Assembly (NCBI GenBank): GCA_009774245.1
Contig: VSNM01000090.1
Coordinates: forward strand, 1-19,385
From: Lachnospiraceae bacterium
GTDB taxonomy: Bacteria; Bacillota; Clostridia; Lachnospirales; Lachnospiraceae
Direction: 5' to 3'
Length of the DNA: 19,385 bases
Below are positions 1-6,999 of the stretch, one piece after another. Every line of letters begins with the position of its first letter. Positions within the stretch are counted from its first letter, which is position 1. The position numbers and the translations under genes are program-made. The notes below the pieces were generated by a model. That model saw only the letters and a program-made list of their open reading frames with translations, made no database searches and had not been told where the DNA came from.

Positions 1-31
1 TTGTTATCCAGCACCCTAGGTGCTCCAGATC
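1..31 (+). repeat. Left terminal inverted repeat of the transposon
   Basis: The repeat begins TTGTTATCCAGC and pairs with 3042-3072 at 23 of 31 positions; the outer 12 bases match at 11. It contains an internal small palindrome, AGCACC/GGTGCT. Confidence 0.8.
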
Positions 32-55
32 TTTCTGATATTCGTCAAATTAAAT

Positions 56-116
56 GAAGGTACTGGCTCATATATTCTGATGTATTTTACAGCAGAGTGT
101 TTGAACCAGTACCTTC
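56..116. repeat. Subterminal inverted repeat, left transposon end
   Basis: GAAGGTACTGG (56-66) is repeated in inverted form at 106-116; with one mismatch the arms extend to 15 bp around a 31-nt loop. A second imperfect pair, TAGCAGGCATC (145-155) and GATACCTGCTA (172-182), follows. Both lie between the terminal repeat and the first gene. They could be transposase sites or hairpins that block read-through from outside. Confidence 0.6.
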
Positions 117-239
117 TTGTGTTATCATATTAAAGTTACAAGAATAGCAGGCATCCCACCGACCAAAGTTTGATACCTGCTATCATAACAATCCTCCCAG
201 TGCTGCATCTTTCAATGTAACACTGCAGACAACACTATT

Positions 240-761
240 ATGATAACAATTACGGTACCTTTTGACAATCCACTCAATCAAAAAACTTATGAAAATATCA
301 TCAACTCCTTACAGTTCCACCAGCTGCAGTGTACCTGTGGCCATTCTGGCTGCTTGACGATCCATGGTTATTACACCCGCTCCCTCAAAAAAGACGATTC
401 CGGGATCCCTTTATCTATCTGCCGCGTCAGATGCTCCCACTGTGGCAGGACCCATGCTTTACTTCCATCTTTACTTGTTCCTTATTCCCAGGTATCCCTG
501 CAGGATCAGATTTCTATCATTTCTGCCTATGAGGCTTCTGGAGATTATGAGGAAATCATGGCTGGAACTCCCTCCGTTGATGAAAATCTCATTGCGTCCA
601 TCATCAAACGGTATGTGAAGCACTGGATGCAGAAGATCCGTTCCTTCCGTATCGGATTATCTTTCCCGCCCCGTCTCGTAAAGCAGTGTTTTGCTTTTTT
701 CGGGAACCAGTTCATGCAGATAAGGCAGACTCCAAATATTCTGTTTCTAACACCCACATAG
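240..761 (+). CDS. DUF6431-type zinc-ribbon protein of the transposon
   Basis: This 173-residue protein opens the transposon. Two cysteine pairs near the N-terminus (CTCGHSGC at about 32-39 and CSHCG at about 65-69) form a probable zinc ribbon. It resembles the short DUF6431 proteins I know from Clostridia, often found beside this transposase and ATPase; the function is unknown, and DNA binding or accessory transposition is a guess. The rest is helical with a basic C-terminal third and no membrane segment. The ATG at 240 has no clear Shine-Dalgarno sequence, so the start is less certain. The transposase begins 81 bases later, after a small hairpin, suggesting one operon. Recognition of the family is from memory. 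Confidence 0.7.
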   Translation: MITITVPFDNPLNQKTYENIINSLQFHQLQCTCGHSGCLTIHGYYTRSLKKDDSGIPLSICRVRCSHCGRTHALLPSLLVPYSQVSLQDQISIISAYEASGDYEEIMAGTPSVDENLIASIIKRYVKHWMQKIRSFRIGLSFPPRLVKQCFAFFGNQFMQIRQTPNILFLTPT

Positions 762-797
762 CCTTACAGGAAAACGCTTCTGCTTTCTCTTATACTA

Positions 798-816
798 AAG
801 AAAACTAAGTTTTCTT
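798..816 (+). promoter_or_regulatory. Hairpin in front of the transposase gene
   Basis: AAGAAAAC (798-805) pairs perfectly with GTTTTCTT (809-816) across a three-base loop, about 14 bases before the purine-rich ribosome binding site (around 830-836) of the transposase gene. There is no T-run right after it, so a role in message stability or translation is more likely than termination. The role is inferred. Confidence 0.45.
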
Positions 817-842
817 AGAAAAAACGAAAGAGAGGGCTTTAA

Positions 843-2087
843 ATGAAACAGAAATTAGCACAGGATATCGCTTTGATGCGTTATTCCATGATCTCACCGC
901 TGATCGTCGGCCTCCCGGATGAGTACAAATCCAAGGAAGCTTACTTTCGTGCGGCCTCTGCACGTGGCGCACTCCATCCAAACGGCTCCTTCATCCATCC
1001 GGCGCCGACATCCATCAAACGCTGGTACCAGCACTACCAAAAGAATGGTTTTGACGGGCTGCTCCCTTCCAGCCGCAGCGATGAAGGCACTTCCCGAAAG
1101 ATTCATCCGGATCTTGAGGAACAGATCCGGTATCTGAAAACGAACTATCCCCGTATGTCTGCGGCAGCCATCTTCCGTCAGCTATGCGACAACGGTTCTG
1201 TCAATCGCAATGAATTATCAGAATCCACAGTGAACCGTTTTCTTAACAGCCTTGCCCGGAAAGAAAGGACAACGAACAACCAGGATATGAGACGTTATGA
1301 ACGTGCCCATGTCAACGAGGTCTGGTGTGGGGACAGCAGCGTCGGCCCTTACCTGAAAACAGAAGATGGCAGAAAGCATAAGGTTTATGTGATTGCACTT
1401 ATTGACGATGCCAGCCGCTACATCGTTGGCATTGATGTCTTTTTCAATGATAACTTTGCAAATCTTATGTCTGTCATGAAATCTGCTGTTGCAAAGTTTG
1501 GCGTTCCGAAGTTATTCAACTTTGATAATGGCAGTTCCTACAAAAACAGACAGATGGACCTGCTTGCTGCCCGTATCGGGTCTGCGGTTCATTATGACCA
1601 GCCATATACGCCAACCCAGAAGGCCAAGGTGGAGCGTTGGTTCCGTACCATGAAAGACCAGTGGATGGCAGGCCTTGACATGCGGGATTTCCATACGCTT
1701 GATGAACTTCGCACAAGCCTGTACATGTATGTCAATCAGTATAACCAGAGGATCCATTCTTCCCTGAATGGAAAGAGCCCGCAGGAACGCTATTTTAGCG
1801 AGCCGGACTGCTTCCACCGCTTACCCGAAGATAAGATTGACCTGTTATTCTTACTGGAGTTAGAGCGCCGCGTTTCCATTGACTGTGTGGTTACCATTGA
1901 CCACATCGAGTATGAGGTCGATTACCGTTTTGCAAAACAGAGGATCCGACTCCGTTATTCTCCTGATATGGAATCCATCTACGTTGTGGAAGCAGATGGT
2001 ACGCTTACACCCATCCGTCTTCTTAATAAGATCGAAAATGCAGATATCAAACGTGAAAAGCCACGTCTTTATGGAGGTGATGACTAA
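843..2087 (+). CDS. DD35E integrase-type transposase
   Basis: This 414-residue protein would cut and join the transposon ends. The N-terminal part (about 1-135) looks like helix-turn-helix DNA-binding domains (SIKRWYQHYQKNGFDGL). The rve catalytic core follows with the acidic triad D164 (WCGDSS), D228 (FNFDNGSS) and E264 (KAKVERWFRT). The 35 residues between the second D and the E give a DD35E spacing, so the active site looks intact. The C-terminal third (about 330-414) resembles the small beta domain of Mu-type transposases. The ATG follows a GAGAGGG ribosome site. Its TAA overlaps the ATG of the ATPase by one base, so translation is probably coupled. The nearest relatives are probably the TniA/Tn552/IS481-like set. 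Confidence 0.88.
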   Translation: MKQKLAQDIALMRYSMISPLIVGLPDEYKSKEAYFRAASARGALHPNGSFIHPAPTSIKRWYQHYQKNGFDGLLPSSRSDEGTSRKIHPDLEEQIRYLKTNYPRMSAAAIFRQLCDNGSVNRNELSESTVNRFLNSLARKERTTNNQDMRRYERAHVNEVWCGDSSVGPYLKTEDGRKHKVYVIALIDDASRYIVGIDVFFNDNFANLMSVMKSAVAKFGVPKLFNFDNGSSYKNRQMDLLAARIGSAVHYDQPYTPTQKAKVERWFRTMKDQWMAGLDMRDFHTLDELRTSLYMYVNQYNQRIHSSLNGKSPQERYFSEPDCFHRLPEDKIDLLFLLELERRVSIDCVVTIDHIEYEVDYRFAKQRIRLRYSPDMESIYVVEADGTLTPIRLLNKIENADIKREKPRLYGGDD

Positions 2088-2887
2088 TGGATTATACGAT
2101 CCGCTATGGTTTGGAATTCAACCCGTTTTTAAAGAACTCCAAAGAAATCTTTATATCAACGGATGAATCAAAAGAAGTTTTGTTCCGCCTGAACTATCTT
2201 GCAAAAACAAAGGGCTTCGGCCTGCTCACCGGCAGTCCGGGCCGCGGAAAAACAACTGCCATCAGAGCCTGGAGACAGGGATTAAACAACTCGCAATACA
2301 AAGTGGTCTATACCTGTTTTTCCACCTTTAGTCCCAATGATTTCTATCGGAATCTTGCTGCCGAATTGGGGGCACAGGCCCACTACCGGAAACCGGACAA
2401 CTTCCGTGCAATCCAGGAAGAACTTACCAGGCTTTCTGTTGAAAAAAGGAAAACGCCTGTCATCATCATTGATGAGGCGAATTACATCAGTTCCGCTATC
2501 CTGAATGACTTCAAGCTTTTATTTAATTTTGAGATGGATTCCAGGGATCGTGCTGTGGTTCTGCTGTCCGGGCTCCCATCTTTAAATGCAACACTTCGCC
2601 TTAGTATCCATGAACCGTTCCGTCAAAGGATCATCATGAACTATGAGATCTCTGGCTTTACCAAAGAAGAAGGCAGATCTTATATCCTCGAAAAGCTTCA
2701 GGGAGCAGGTGCTACAAGAGCCATTTTTGAAGATGCGGCGCTTGAAGCCATCCTGAATGCATCCGATGGGACGCCGCGCGTCATTAACAATCTATGCAAC
2801 AGCTGCCTGTTGATTGGTGACTCTAAAAAGAGCGACATGATCACAGCAGAGACCGTCATGCAGGCAATTAACAATAATGAGATTTAG
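2087..2887 (+). CDS. AAA+ ATPase, transposition helper (TniB/ExeA-like)
   Basis: This 266-residue protein has a Walker A motif GSPGRGKT (residues 49-56) and a Walker B motif VIIIDEAN (about 125-132). Its opening, with an aromatic-rich YGLEFNPF stretch, is typical of ExeA/TniB-like ATPases. In Mu, Tn7 and Tn5053-type systems such ATPases bind DNA with ATP, select the target and activate the DDE transposase; that role is inferred here from the pairing. The start overlaps the transposase stop (TAATG), indicating coupled translation. A strong terminator lies five bases after the stop. No lesion is visible. Confidence 0.88.
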   Translation: MDYTIRYGLEFNPFLKNSKEIFISTDESKEVLFRLNYLAKTKGFGLLTGSPGRGKTTAIRAWRQGLNNSQYKVVYTCFSTFSPNDFYRNLAAELGAQAHYRKPDNFRAIQEELTRLSVEKRKTPVIIIDEANYISSAILNDFKLLFNFEMDSRDRAVVLLSGLPSLNATLRLSIHEPFRQRIIMNYEISGFTKEEGRSYILEKLQGAGATRAIFEDAALEAILNASDGTPRVINNLCNSCLLIGDSKKSDMITAETVMQAINNNEI

Positions 2888-2891
2888 CAGC

Positions 2892-2915
2892 AAAAGCAGG
2901 GTGACCTGCTTTTTT
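2892..2915 (+). terminator. Rho-independent terminator after the ATPase gene
   Basis: AAAAGCAGG (2892-2900) pairs perfectly with CCTGCTTTT (2905-2913) around a GTGA tetraloop, and the T-run continues to 2915. It ends the three-gene transposon message. Confidence 0.85.
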
Positions 2916-3041
2916 GCATTTCCTCCGATCTGTGAATTTGCTTCAATTTTTATAACGATCAGATAACTTGCTGATGTTGGTGCAGACAATCTGCGGATGT
3001 GCGGCATGCAAAGTCTAAATCAGGCGCATTTAATCTGCATG

Positions 3042-3072
3042 GAGCTGGTGCATCTAATTCGCTGGACAACAA
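3042..3072 (-). repeat. Right terminal inverted repeat of the transposon
   Basis: The reverse complement begins TTGTTGTCCAGC and matches bases 1-31 at 23 of 31 positions. Inside it, further copies of TGCACCA occur, as expected for subterminal transposase-binding sites; that role is inferred. Confidence 0.8.
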
Positions 3073-3537
3073 TATATTATGCCGCATGAACATTTCCAAC
3101 AGTTCATTGGAGAAATGATACTCAATAAAAGATTGTTTTATAGGGGATAAGGAATGTATCTGTATCCCGTGTTCTTTACAGATATTGTCAAGCTCTGTCA
3201 TTGTGCCTTTTCCCATATTACGGAAACCCAATATTTCCTCTCTGGAATGTATTGATAACTGTGAGAGGTATAGTATGTTATTACACATAAGGACATTTTG
3301 CAACCGTTTTGACATTGGAATATCATTAACATATATTTCATTTTCCGGCGGGTACAGGTATCCTAATGCGTTCAGCTCATCAGCCATAGCAAGCGCATTA
3401 CAATTTTTGGGACATTTATTTGCAAATGTCAGATAATTGAGTCCTTCAAGTTCTGAAACTTTTGTAATTTTCATATACCATGTCAGGAATATTTTGGTTC
3501 CCTGAGAAAGTTTTAAGTCTTTAATATATGTTTCCAT
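3073..3537 (-). pseudogene. RNA polymerase alpha C-terminal-domain-like protein, cut by the transposon
   Basis: The minus-strand frame opens at 3537 after an AAGGAG ribosome site. Residues 72-125 align well with the alpha C-terminal domain: IPMSKRLQNVL matches the ELSVRAYNCL-type start, and GFRNMGKGTMTEL matches the helix-hairpin-helix VRNLGRKSLDEV. Proteins of this type are common on Clostridia mobile elements and may bind DNA or modulate transcription; the role is unknown. Only about 155 residues are native. The frame runs on for 37 codons into the transposon end, stopping at 2959. The missing 3' part should lie just upstream of base 1. Confidence 0.7.
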
Positions 3538-3876
3538 ATCGTGCTCCTTATATTCATTGAATTACATCGGTTATAGGGTGGTACTTTTTCTTACAGAATA
3601 AAGAAAAGCGACTAAAATAGTGTGGATTGAAATGACAAAAGATTGTATAAATCCGTGAATGTCCTTATCCATATGTGTATCTGTCAGTCATTATTCTGCC
3701 AACGGTGACAATATAAATGATTCCATATAGATTATCAATATTCTTTGCAGAAAATGAACTATTTGAGCAGAAAACGGACATTAAAACAACTTTACCGCAT
3801 TTAATGGGTTAAAACTGAGTATTCCTTTTCATGTATTTGAATTGATGAAATTAAAACATTCTTCTTTTACAAATAA
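3538..3876. other. AT-rich intergenic stretch with no gene seen
   Basis: About 340 bases lie between the alpha-CTD-like gene and the terminator of the next minus-strand gene. I see only the ribosome site of the alpha-CTD-like gene (AAGGAG on the minus strand near 3545) and a possible minus-strand -10 (TATAAC near 3573). No credible coding region or repeat was found. Confidence 0.5.
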
Positions 3877-3910
3877 AGAGAGAACTGGCGTATATTTTAG
3901 CCAGTCCTCT
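3877..3910 (-). terminator. Probable terminator after the DUF6061-like gene
   Basis: On the minus strand, AGAGGACTGGC pairs with GCCAGTTCTCT with one mismatch around a loop of about 10 bases, followed by a T-rich stretch. It lies 20 bases after the stop of the gene ending at 3930. Confidence 0.6.
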
Positions 3911-3929
3911 ATAATAAAAGAAAAATATG

Positions 3930-4169
3930 TTACCACACTTCCAATGAATCTTCCGCATCTATCCACATCTGCATATTTCCCTCAAGGTAAAGTCTTACAT
4001 ATTCAAGTGGTTCATCTATTGCCAAGGCATTCAAGGCACACTCGGAGCATGGAGTGGTTTTCAGTCCTTCTTCCGCTTTTCCGCAGTCTATTCTTAACAT
4101 ATATCCATCAAAAGTAGTCACATCAATACAGTTATGGTGCATATTATATTCTGCATATATGAATCTCAT
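3930..4169 (-). CDS. Small conserved protein, DUF6061-like
   Basis: The 79-residue product begins MRFIYAEYNM and contains IDVTTFDGY and LAIDEPLEYVRLYLEG, which I associate with the DUF6061 family of Clostridia mobile elements. It is acidic, with four cysteines (30, 41, 44 and one earlier candidate is absent, so the set is incomplete) and no membrane segment; the function is unknown. An AAAGGA ribosome site precedes the ATG by about 11 bases. It is transcribed towards the alpha-CTD-like gene and ends at its own terminator. The family assignment is from memory and moderately sure. Confidence 0.65.
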   Translation of the reverse strand: MRFIYAEYNMHHNCIDVTTFDGYMLRIDCGKAEEGLKTTPCSECALNALAIDEPLEYVRLYLEGNMQMWIDAEDSLEVW

Positions 4170-4251
4170 ATCTTATCTATCCTTTCTTTATTAACCAATT
4201 TTCGGAGAAATTAAGAAAGCATTTCAATCAGTTCTTTTCGCCTGTTTTATT

Positions 4252-4357
4252 TTGTGTTATACTTTGTTACAGGTTTTTCTTTCCCTTATTTTTGCCCTTA
4301 TGAGCGTTCGTAACATGAGGGAAAAGGATATAACACAAGGGAAAGTCTAAGGGCAAA
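4252..4357. repeat. Cluster of crossing inverted repeats
   Basis: Three perfect inverted pairs occur in the order A B C A' B' C': TTGTGTTATA (4252-4261) with 4329-4338, CTTTCCCTT (4279-4287) with 4337-4345, and TTTGCCCTTA (4291-4300) with 4348-4357. A fourth imperfect pair, CCCTTATG (4295-4302) with CATGAGGG (4314-4321), competes with C. These pairs cannot all form at once, so alternative structures are implied. The cluster fills the gap between two divergent genes. Confidence 0.7.
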
Positions 4358-4406
4358 CTCACTTGCTATAAATTTAGTGTTTTCAAGGGTTTGCGGACTT
4401 TTTGAA

Positions 4407-4475
4407 GATAAGATATAACAGTTAATAAATGTTATAAAAAGTGTCTTATCAGAATTCCAGTTTGCGGAACTGGAA
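4407..4475 (+). promoter_or_regulatory. Two hairpins before the 65-residue gene
   Basis: The first combines GATAAGA/TCTTATC (4407-4413, 4444-4450) with an inner TATAACA/TGTTATA (4414-4420, 4430-4436). The second is TTCCAGTT/AACTGGAA (4455-4462, 4468-4475) around the loop TGCGG. They sit 32 bases before the start codon at 4507 and could be leader RNA structures; the role is not known. Confidence 0.5.
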
Positions 4476-4506
4476 ATCAGGCATTGATTAATCTGAAAGC
4501 ATCATC

Positions 4507-4704
4507 ATGGAAGAATTAAAAACGATTATGGAGAAATTCGCTGCATCTGGCTGGGATTTGATATCTGTCCCCGCCCAACAATGTTTAGACGGAAAAGCTG
4601 ATAAAGACACCTTAGTATCAGCAATCAAACAGGCAGACAAAGAATGTGGAAGCTGTGGCTATGATTTAGACCTACTGTATAAAAAAGCTTTAGAGTTGCT
4701 TTGA
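4507..4704 (+). CDS. Small conserved mobile-element protein, unknown function
   Basis: The 65-residue product has a GWDLISVPAQ stretch, an ADKDTLVSAIKQAD helix, and an ECGSCGYDLDLLYKKALELL tail whose CxxC could bind metal. I recall similar short proteins on Clostridia integrative elements, but know no function. No strong Shine-Dalgarno sequence is visible before the ATG. A terminator hairpin follows the stop by about 50 bases and separates it from the convergent repressor gene. The conserved-looking composition and the defined ends make a real gene likely. Confidence 0.65.
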   Translation: MEELKTIMEKFAASGWDLISVPAQQCLDGKADKDTLVSAIKQADKECGSCGYDLDLLYKKALELL

Positions 4705-4757
4705 CAGCACTATCAATTCAATCTGTCATCTGAAAACTACATAAGCACCACCAAAAT

Positions 4758-4795
4758 ACCGCTGCATGGACAAAATCCAGACAGCGGCATTTTCT
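4758..4795. terminator. Terminator between convergent genes
   Basis: CCGCTG (4759-4764) pairs with CAGCGG (4782-4787), with an inner TGGA/TCCA. A T-run (TTTTCTT) follows on the plus strand, and TATTTT follows on the minus strand, so it can serve both the 65-residue gene and the repressor. Confidence 0.7.
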
Positions 4796-4797
4796 TG

Positions 4798-5604
4798 TCA
4801 GCGCTTCCGGCTTCCTAAAGGCGAATCCTTATAGATGCCGGATTTTTTCAGAATGTTTTTCAAGTCCGTGCGTTCTTTTTCGGTCAGCTTTTCATAGCTG
4901 ATTTGAAGCTGTGAACACATGACATAACAGAATTTGTCAAGGGCGTTCCCCGAAAAGCGCATGGCTTTTTCTACATCTGCAATTATTTTCAGCGTGCTGG
5001 AATCATCCGGCGCACTCTCCGCATCAGCTTCATGTGCCAGTCGGATATCGTGGAGGATTGCGTCCCACTCCTTATGCGTGACATGGCAGAAATAATCTTC
5101 TTCCTGTATCTGCGAAGCCTGCAATGCCTTCAATGTTGTATCTTCTTCCTCCGGCTGGTATTTCTGCTGGATTTCTGCCCTCACAGCCTCAAGGGAGGCA
5201 TTGATATCCTGAAAACGCATGGTGGCGATACCGTCCACATATATCTCTGCATCTGTCATAAGGGTGGTGAAATTTTCATGCGTGGCAATCTCGCAAAGCA
5301 GGCGGTTGTTGATGTGCCCGCTTTTTAACAGTTCCACCATGTCATCATTGATATGTAGTTCCGTAAGTCCGGCATTTGGGCGGTTTCTGTTTTCAGTGGC
5401 ACATAAAAGGTAATCCGTGGAAACACCATAGAATTCTGCAAGCTTCAAGATGGATTTGTGGCTGATTTCTTTTTTAACATCATTTTCATAGCTGCCGAGG
5501 GCGGACTTTGAAATTTGTGTCAGCTCCGCAAGTTCTTCCAGTTTTAAATGCCGCTCTATCCGTAAGTCTTTGAGCCGCTCCTGTATGGTTATGCCCTGCT
5601 TCAT
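4798..5604 (-). CDS. XRE-family transcriptional repressor
   Basis: This 268-residue protein has a Cro/C1-type helix-turn-helix at about residues 6-67 (LEELAELTQISKSALGSYE, then LAEFYGVSTDYLL). The remaining 200 residues are acidic and helical with no catalytic motif I recognise, probably for dimer or signal contact. Such a divergently placed repressor usually controls its own gene and the replication/transfer genes of a mobile element; this role is inferred. The ATG at 5604 follows an AAAGGGG ribosome site by 7 bases. An extended -10 and a candidate operator lie upstream at 5649-5679. Confidence 0.85.
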   Translation of the reverse strand: MKQGITIQERLKDLRIERHLKLEELAELTQISKSALGSYENDVKKEISHKSILKLAEFYGVSTDYLLCATENRNRPNAGLTELHINDDMVELLKSGHINNRLLCEIATHENFTTLMTDAEIYVDGIATMRFQDINASLEAVRAEIQQKYQPEEEDTTLKALQASQIQEEDYFCHVTHKEWDAILHDIRLAHEADAESAPDDSSTLKIIADVEKAMRFSGNALDKFCYVMCSQLQISYEKLTEKERTDLKNILKKSGIYKDSPLGSRKR

Positions 5605-5621
5605 GGTTTTATCCCCTTTCC

Positions 5622-5679
5622 GGCGGCTTGTTACCCGCCGCCATACTGATTATACCACACGATTCCGCAAACGTGGAAT
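5622..5679 (-). promoter_or_regulatory. Repressor promoter with operator and leader hairpin
   Basis: On the minus strand the extended -10 TGGTATAAT covers 5649-5657. Just upstream lies the imperfect palindrome ATTCC-8nt-GGAAT (5662-5679), placed where a repressor would block the polymerase. Between promoter and gene, GGCGGC (5622-5627) pairs with GCCGCC (5637-5642) in the leader. The operator role is inferred from its position. Confidence 0.6.
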
Positions 5680-5727
5680 TTTTTGATTTTTTCAGTTCAT
5701 TCCTGATTTATGGATATACGGGAATGG

Positions 5728-5792
5728 GAACAAAAATGTTCTATGATAGTATCAGTTCATCGATGGATTACTCAAGTGAGCGACAGCTCACT
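5728..5792 (+). promoter_or_regulatory. Palindrome, possible -10 and stem-loop on the divergent side
   Basis: GAACA-4nt-TGTTC occupies 5728-5741, followed at once by TATGAT (5742-5747), a fair -10 for rightward transcription, though no good -35 is visible. AGTGAGC/GCTCACT (5775-5781, 5786-5792) then forms a perfect 7-bp hairpin with loop GACA. A regulated promoter for the rightward genes is likely but not proven. Confidence 0.45.
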
Positions 5793-6116
5793 TTATCGCA
5801 ATGACCGGGCTGATGGGATATGCTCCCCAGACGAAGTGACGCCATGAACTGTGAAAGGAATGAAAATCCCTGCCGCAGCAAGCGCACCAGAGGGAACAAA
5901 ACGCTGCCGGAGAAACCGGGGGCAGGAACGGCATCAGGAAGAACCGGCTGGACTGTACTAAAATATGAATAACACAGTATGCAGGCAGAGGCATTACTCT
6001 GCCCTGCCTGCATTGACAGGGGCTTAAAGCGGCATGAAAAAACGGGCTCTGCCCTGAATGTTTCTGCCCAAAACAGCCCCAAAATAATACACAAAATGAA
6101 GGGAGAAATAAAAAAA
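5793..6116 (+). other. Leader region without a convincing gene
   Basis: About 320 bases lie before the winged-helix gene. A 42-codon frame (5844-5972) and an in-frame extension from 5979 exist but lack recognisable domains and good ribosome sites. A long inverted repeat, TGCAGGCAG (5980-5988) with CTGCCTGCA (6004-6012), lies in it. The stretch from 5979, with a CPAC motif, might be a small cysteine protein, but I cannot support it as a gene. Confidence 0.4.
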
Positions 6117-6443
6117 ATGGAATATGAATTTATGACAGCAGCCACGCCGCTGCCGCCCTGTATGCCATTCCCAAAAGCACTGGCAGGACTTCCAATCAGC
6201 AGCACGGCAAAGGTGATATATTGTAAGATGCTGGATGCCATGATTACAAAAAAGCTGGAGGACGAGAACGGAATCCTGTTTGTATATTTTCCTGTCAGGC
6301 AGCTTGCCGCTGAACTCTCCCGGTGTGAGATGACAGTTAAGCGTTCCCTGAACGAACTGGAAAATGCAGGGCTGGTTATGCGGGTAAGGCAGAGGGGATT
6401 TGCGGAACTAAATCGCATATACATTCTCATACCGAAAATATAA
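6117..6443 (+). CDS. Winged-helix protein, RepA N-terminal-like (replication/regulation)
   Basis: From the ATG at 6117, after GAAGGGAG about 11 bases upstream, the product is 108 residues. PLPPCMPFPKAL near the start and LPISSTAKVIYCKMLD resemble the N-terminal part of RepA-type initiators from Clostridia elements. Residues 58-98 (VRQLAAELSRCEMTVKRSLNELENAGLV, then a basic wing) form a winged helix. It is much shorter than full RepA, so it is a stand-alone DNA-binding protein with a role in replication control or transcription. An upstream in-frame ATG (6096) is possible. Its last codons are the start of a module repeated at 6997-7019. Confidence 0.65.
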   Translation: MEYEFMTAATPLPPCMPFPKALAGLPISSTAKVIYCKMLDAMITKKLEDENGILFVYFPVRQLAAELSRCEMTVKRSLNELENAGLVMRVRQRGFAELNRIYILIPKI

Positions 6444-6506
6444 TCAGGTATTCCAAAAAGTGGTGAATAGATGTATAATGAATCCGAAGGCAAATCGGGA
6501 TTTATT
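6416..6506 (+). promoter_or_regulatory. 5' module of cargo unit 1 (promoter and leader)
   Basis: The module starts in the last codons of the winged-helix gene (6416-6438, 21 of 23 bases like 6997-7019). It includes the perfect -10 TATAAT (6474-6479) without a good -35, then AATCC/GGATT (6481-6485, 6498-6502) forming a small leader hairpin. The same arrangement precedes the second cargo gene. Confidence 0.65.
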
Positions 6507-6521
6507 AAGGAGGACAAAACA

Positions 6522-6914
6522 GTGAACAAAGAATGGAAAAGGTTATATGAAGAAGCAATGAGCGTTTTGAATCCCCATGATGTTTCAAATAAAATGTGGG
6601 TAGGGAGTGTGGCATCTGCCGTACTCACGAAAAAAGGTAATATTTATAAGGGTATATGCATTGATACGGACGGCTCTATAGGGATGTGCGCGGAAAGAAA
6701 TGCTTTATCAACTATGCTTACATATGGCGAAAGTGAGATTACAAAAGTTGTTTCAGTATATAAAGATGGAAATATAATTCCATCTTGTGGTATTTGTAGA
6801 GAATTTATGATGCATTTAGGCGGAGATGTGGAAAATATTGAAATTCTATTGGATAAAGAAGGGCGGACAACAAGATTGATTGATTTGATGCCTGAATATC
6901 CACGACATAAATAA
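6522..6914 (+). CDS. Cytidine deaminase / blasticidin-S deaminase-like enzyme
   Basis: The product is 130 residues when read from the GTG at 6522, which follows a full AAGGAGG ribosome site by 8 bases; an upstream in-frame ATG at 6471 overlaps the -10 and is rejected. The zinc site is complete: C56-A57-E58 (MCAERNAL) and the C89/C92 pair (SCGICREF), with E58 the proton shuttle of the fold. Cytidine deaminases convert cytidine to uridine; the blasticidin-type relatives inactivate nucleoside antibiotics. Which substrate applies here cannot be decided. Its place in a cargo unit of a mobile element favours a detoxification or resistance role. Confidence 0.8.
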   Translation: MNKEWKRLYEEAMSVLNPHDVSNKMWVGSVASAVLTKKGNIYKGICIDTDGSIGMCAERNALSTMLTYGESEITKVVSVYKDGNIIPSCGICREFMMHLGGDVENIEILLDKEGRTTRLIDLMPEYPRHK

Positions 6915-6951
6915 ATTTCCAGTTTATCGAAATGACATAAAACATTTCAAC

Positions 6952-6999
6952 ACAAATATTTTGGGAAGTGGTATCATAAAAACGCCACTGCTTTTTCAT
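6952..6999 (+). terminator. 3' module of cargo unit 1 (terminator-like repeat)
   Basis: The hairpin pairs AGTGG (6967-6971) with CCACT (6985-6989), followed by CTTTTTC. The 48 bases match 7884-7931 at 40 positions, so the same terminator module ends both cargo units. Confidence 0.7.

Larger units (their letters stand above)
1..3072 (+). mobile_element. Three-gene DDE transposon (DUF6431 / transposase / AAA ATPase)
   Basis: Bases 1-31 and the reverse complement of 3042-3072 match at 23 of 31 positions, both starting TTGTT[A/G]TCCAGC, so they are the terminal inverted repeats. Between them lie three plus-strand genes: a zinc-ribbon protein, a DD35E integrase-type transposase and an ExeA/TniB-like ATPase overlapping the transposase by one base. 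A rho-independent terminator follows the last gene. Transposase plus AAA+ ATPase is the Mu/Tn552/Tn5053-like design. The element interrupts a minus-strand alpha-CTD-like gene that resumes at 3073. The target duplication cannot be checked because the left flank is outside the window. The exact outer base (1 or 2; 3071 or 3072) is uncertain. Confidence 0.85.

Noticed and set aside
5728..5741. Possible LexA (SOS) box GAAC...GTTC
   Set aside because: The spacing is six bases, while the Firmicute SOS box has four; kept only as an unnamed palindrome.
5768..6628. Long minus-strand open frame of 286 codons
   Set aside because: It lies opposite the winged-helix gene and leader, has low-complexity composition and no ribosome site or recognisable domain; a shadow frame.
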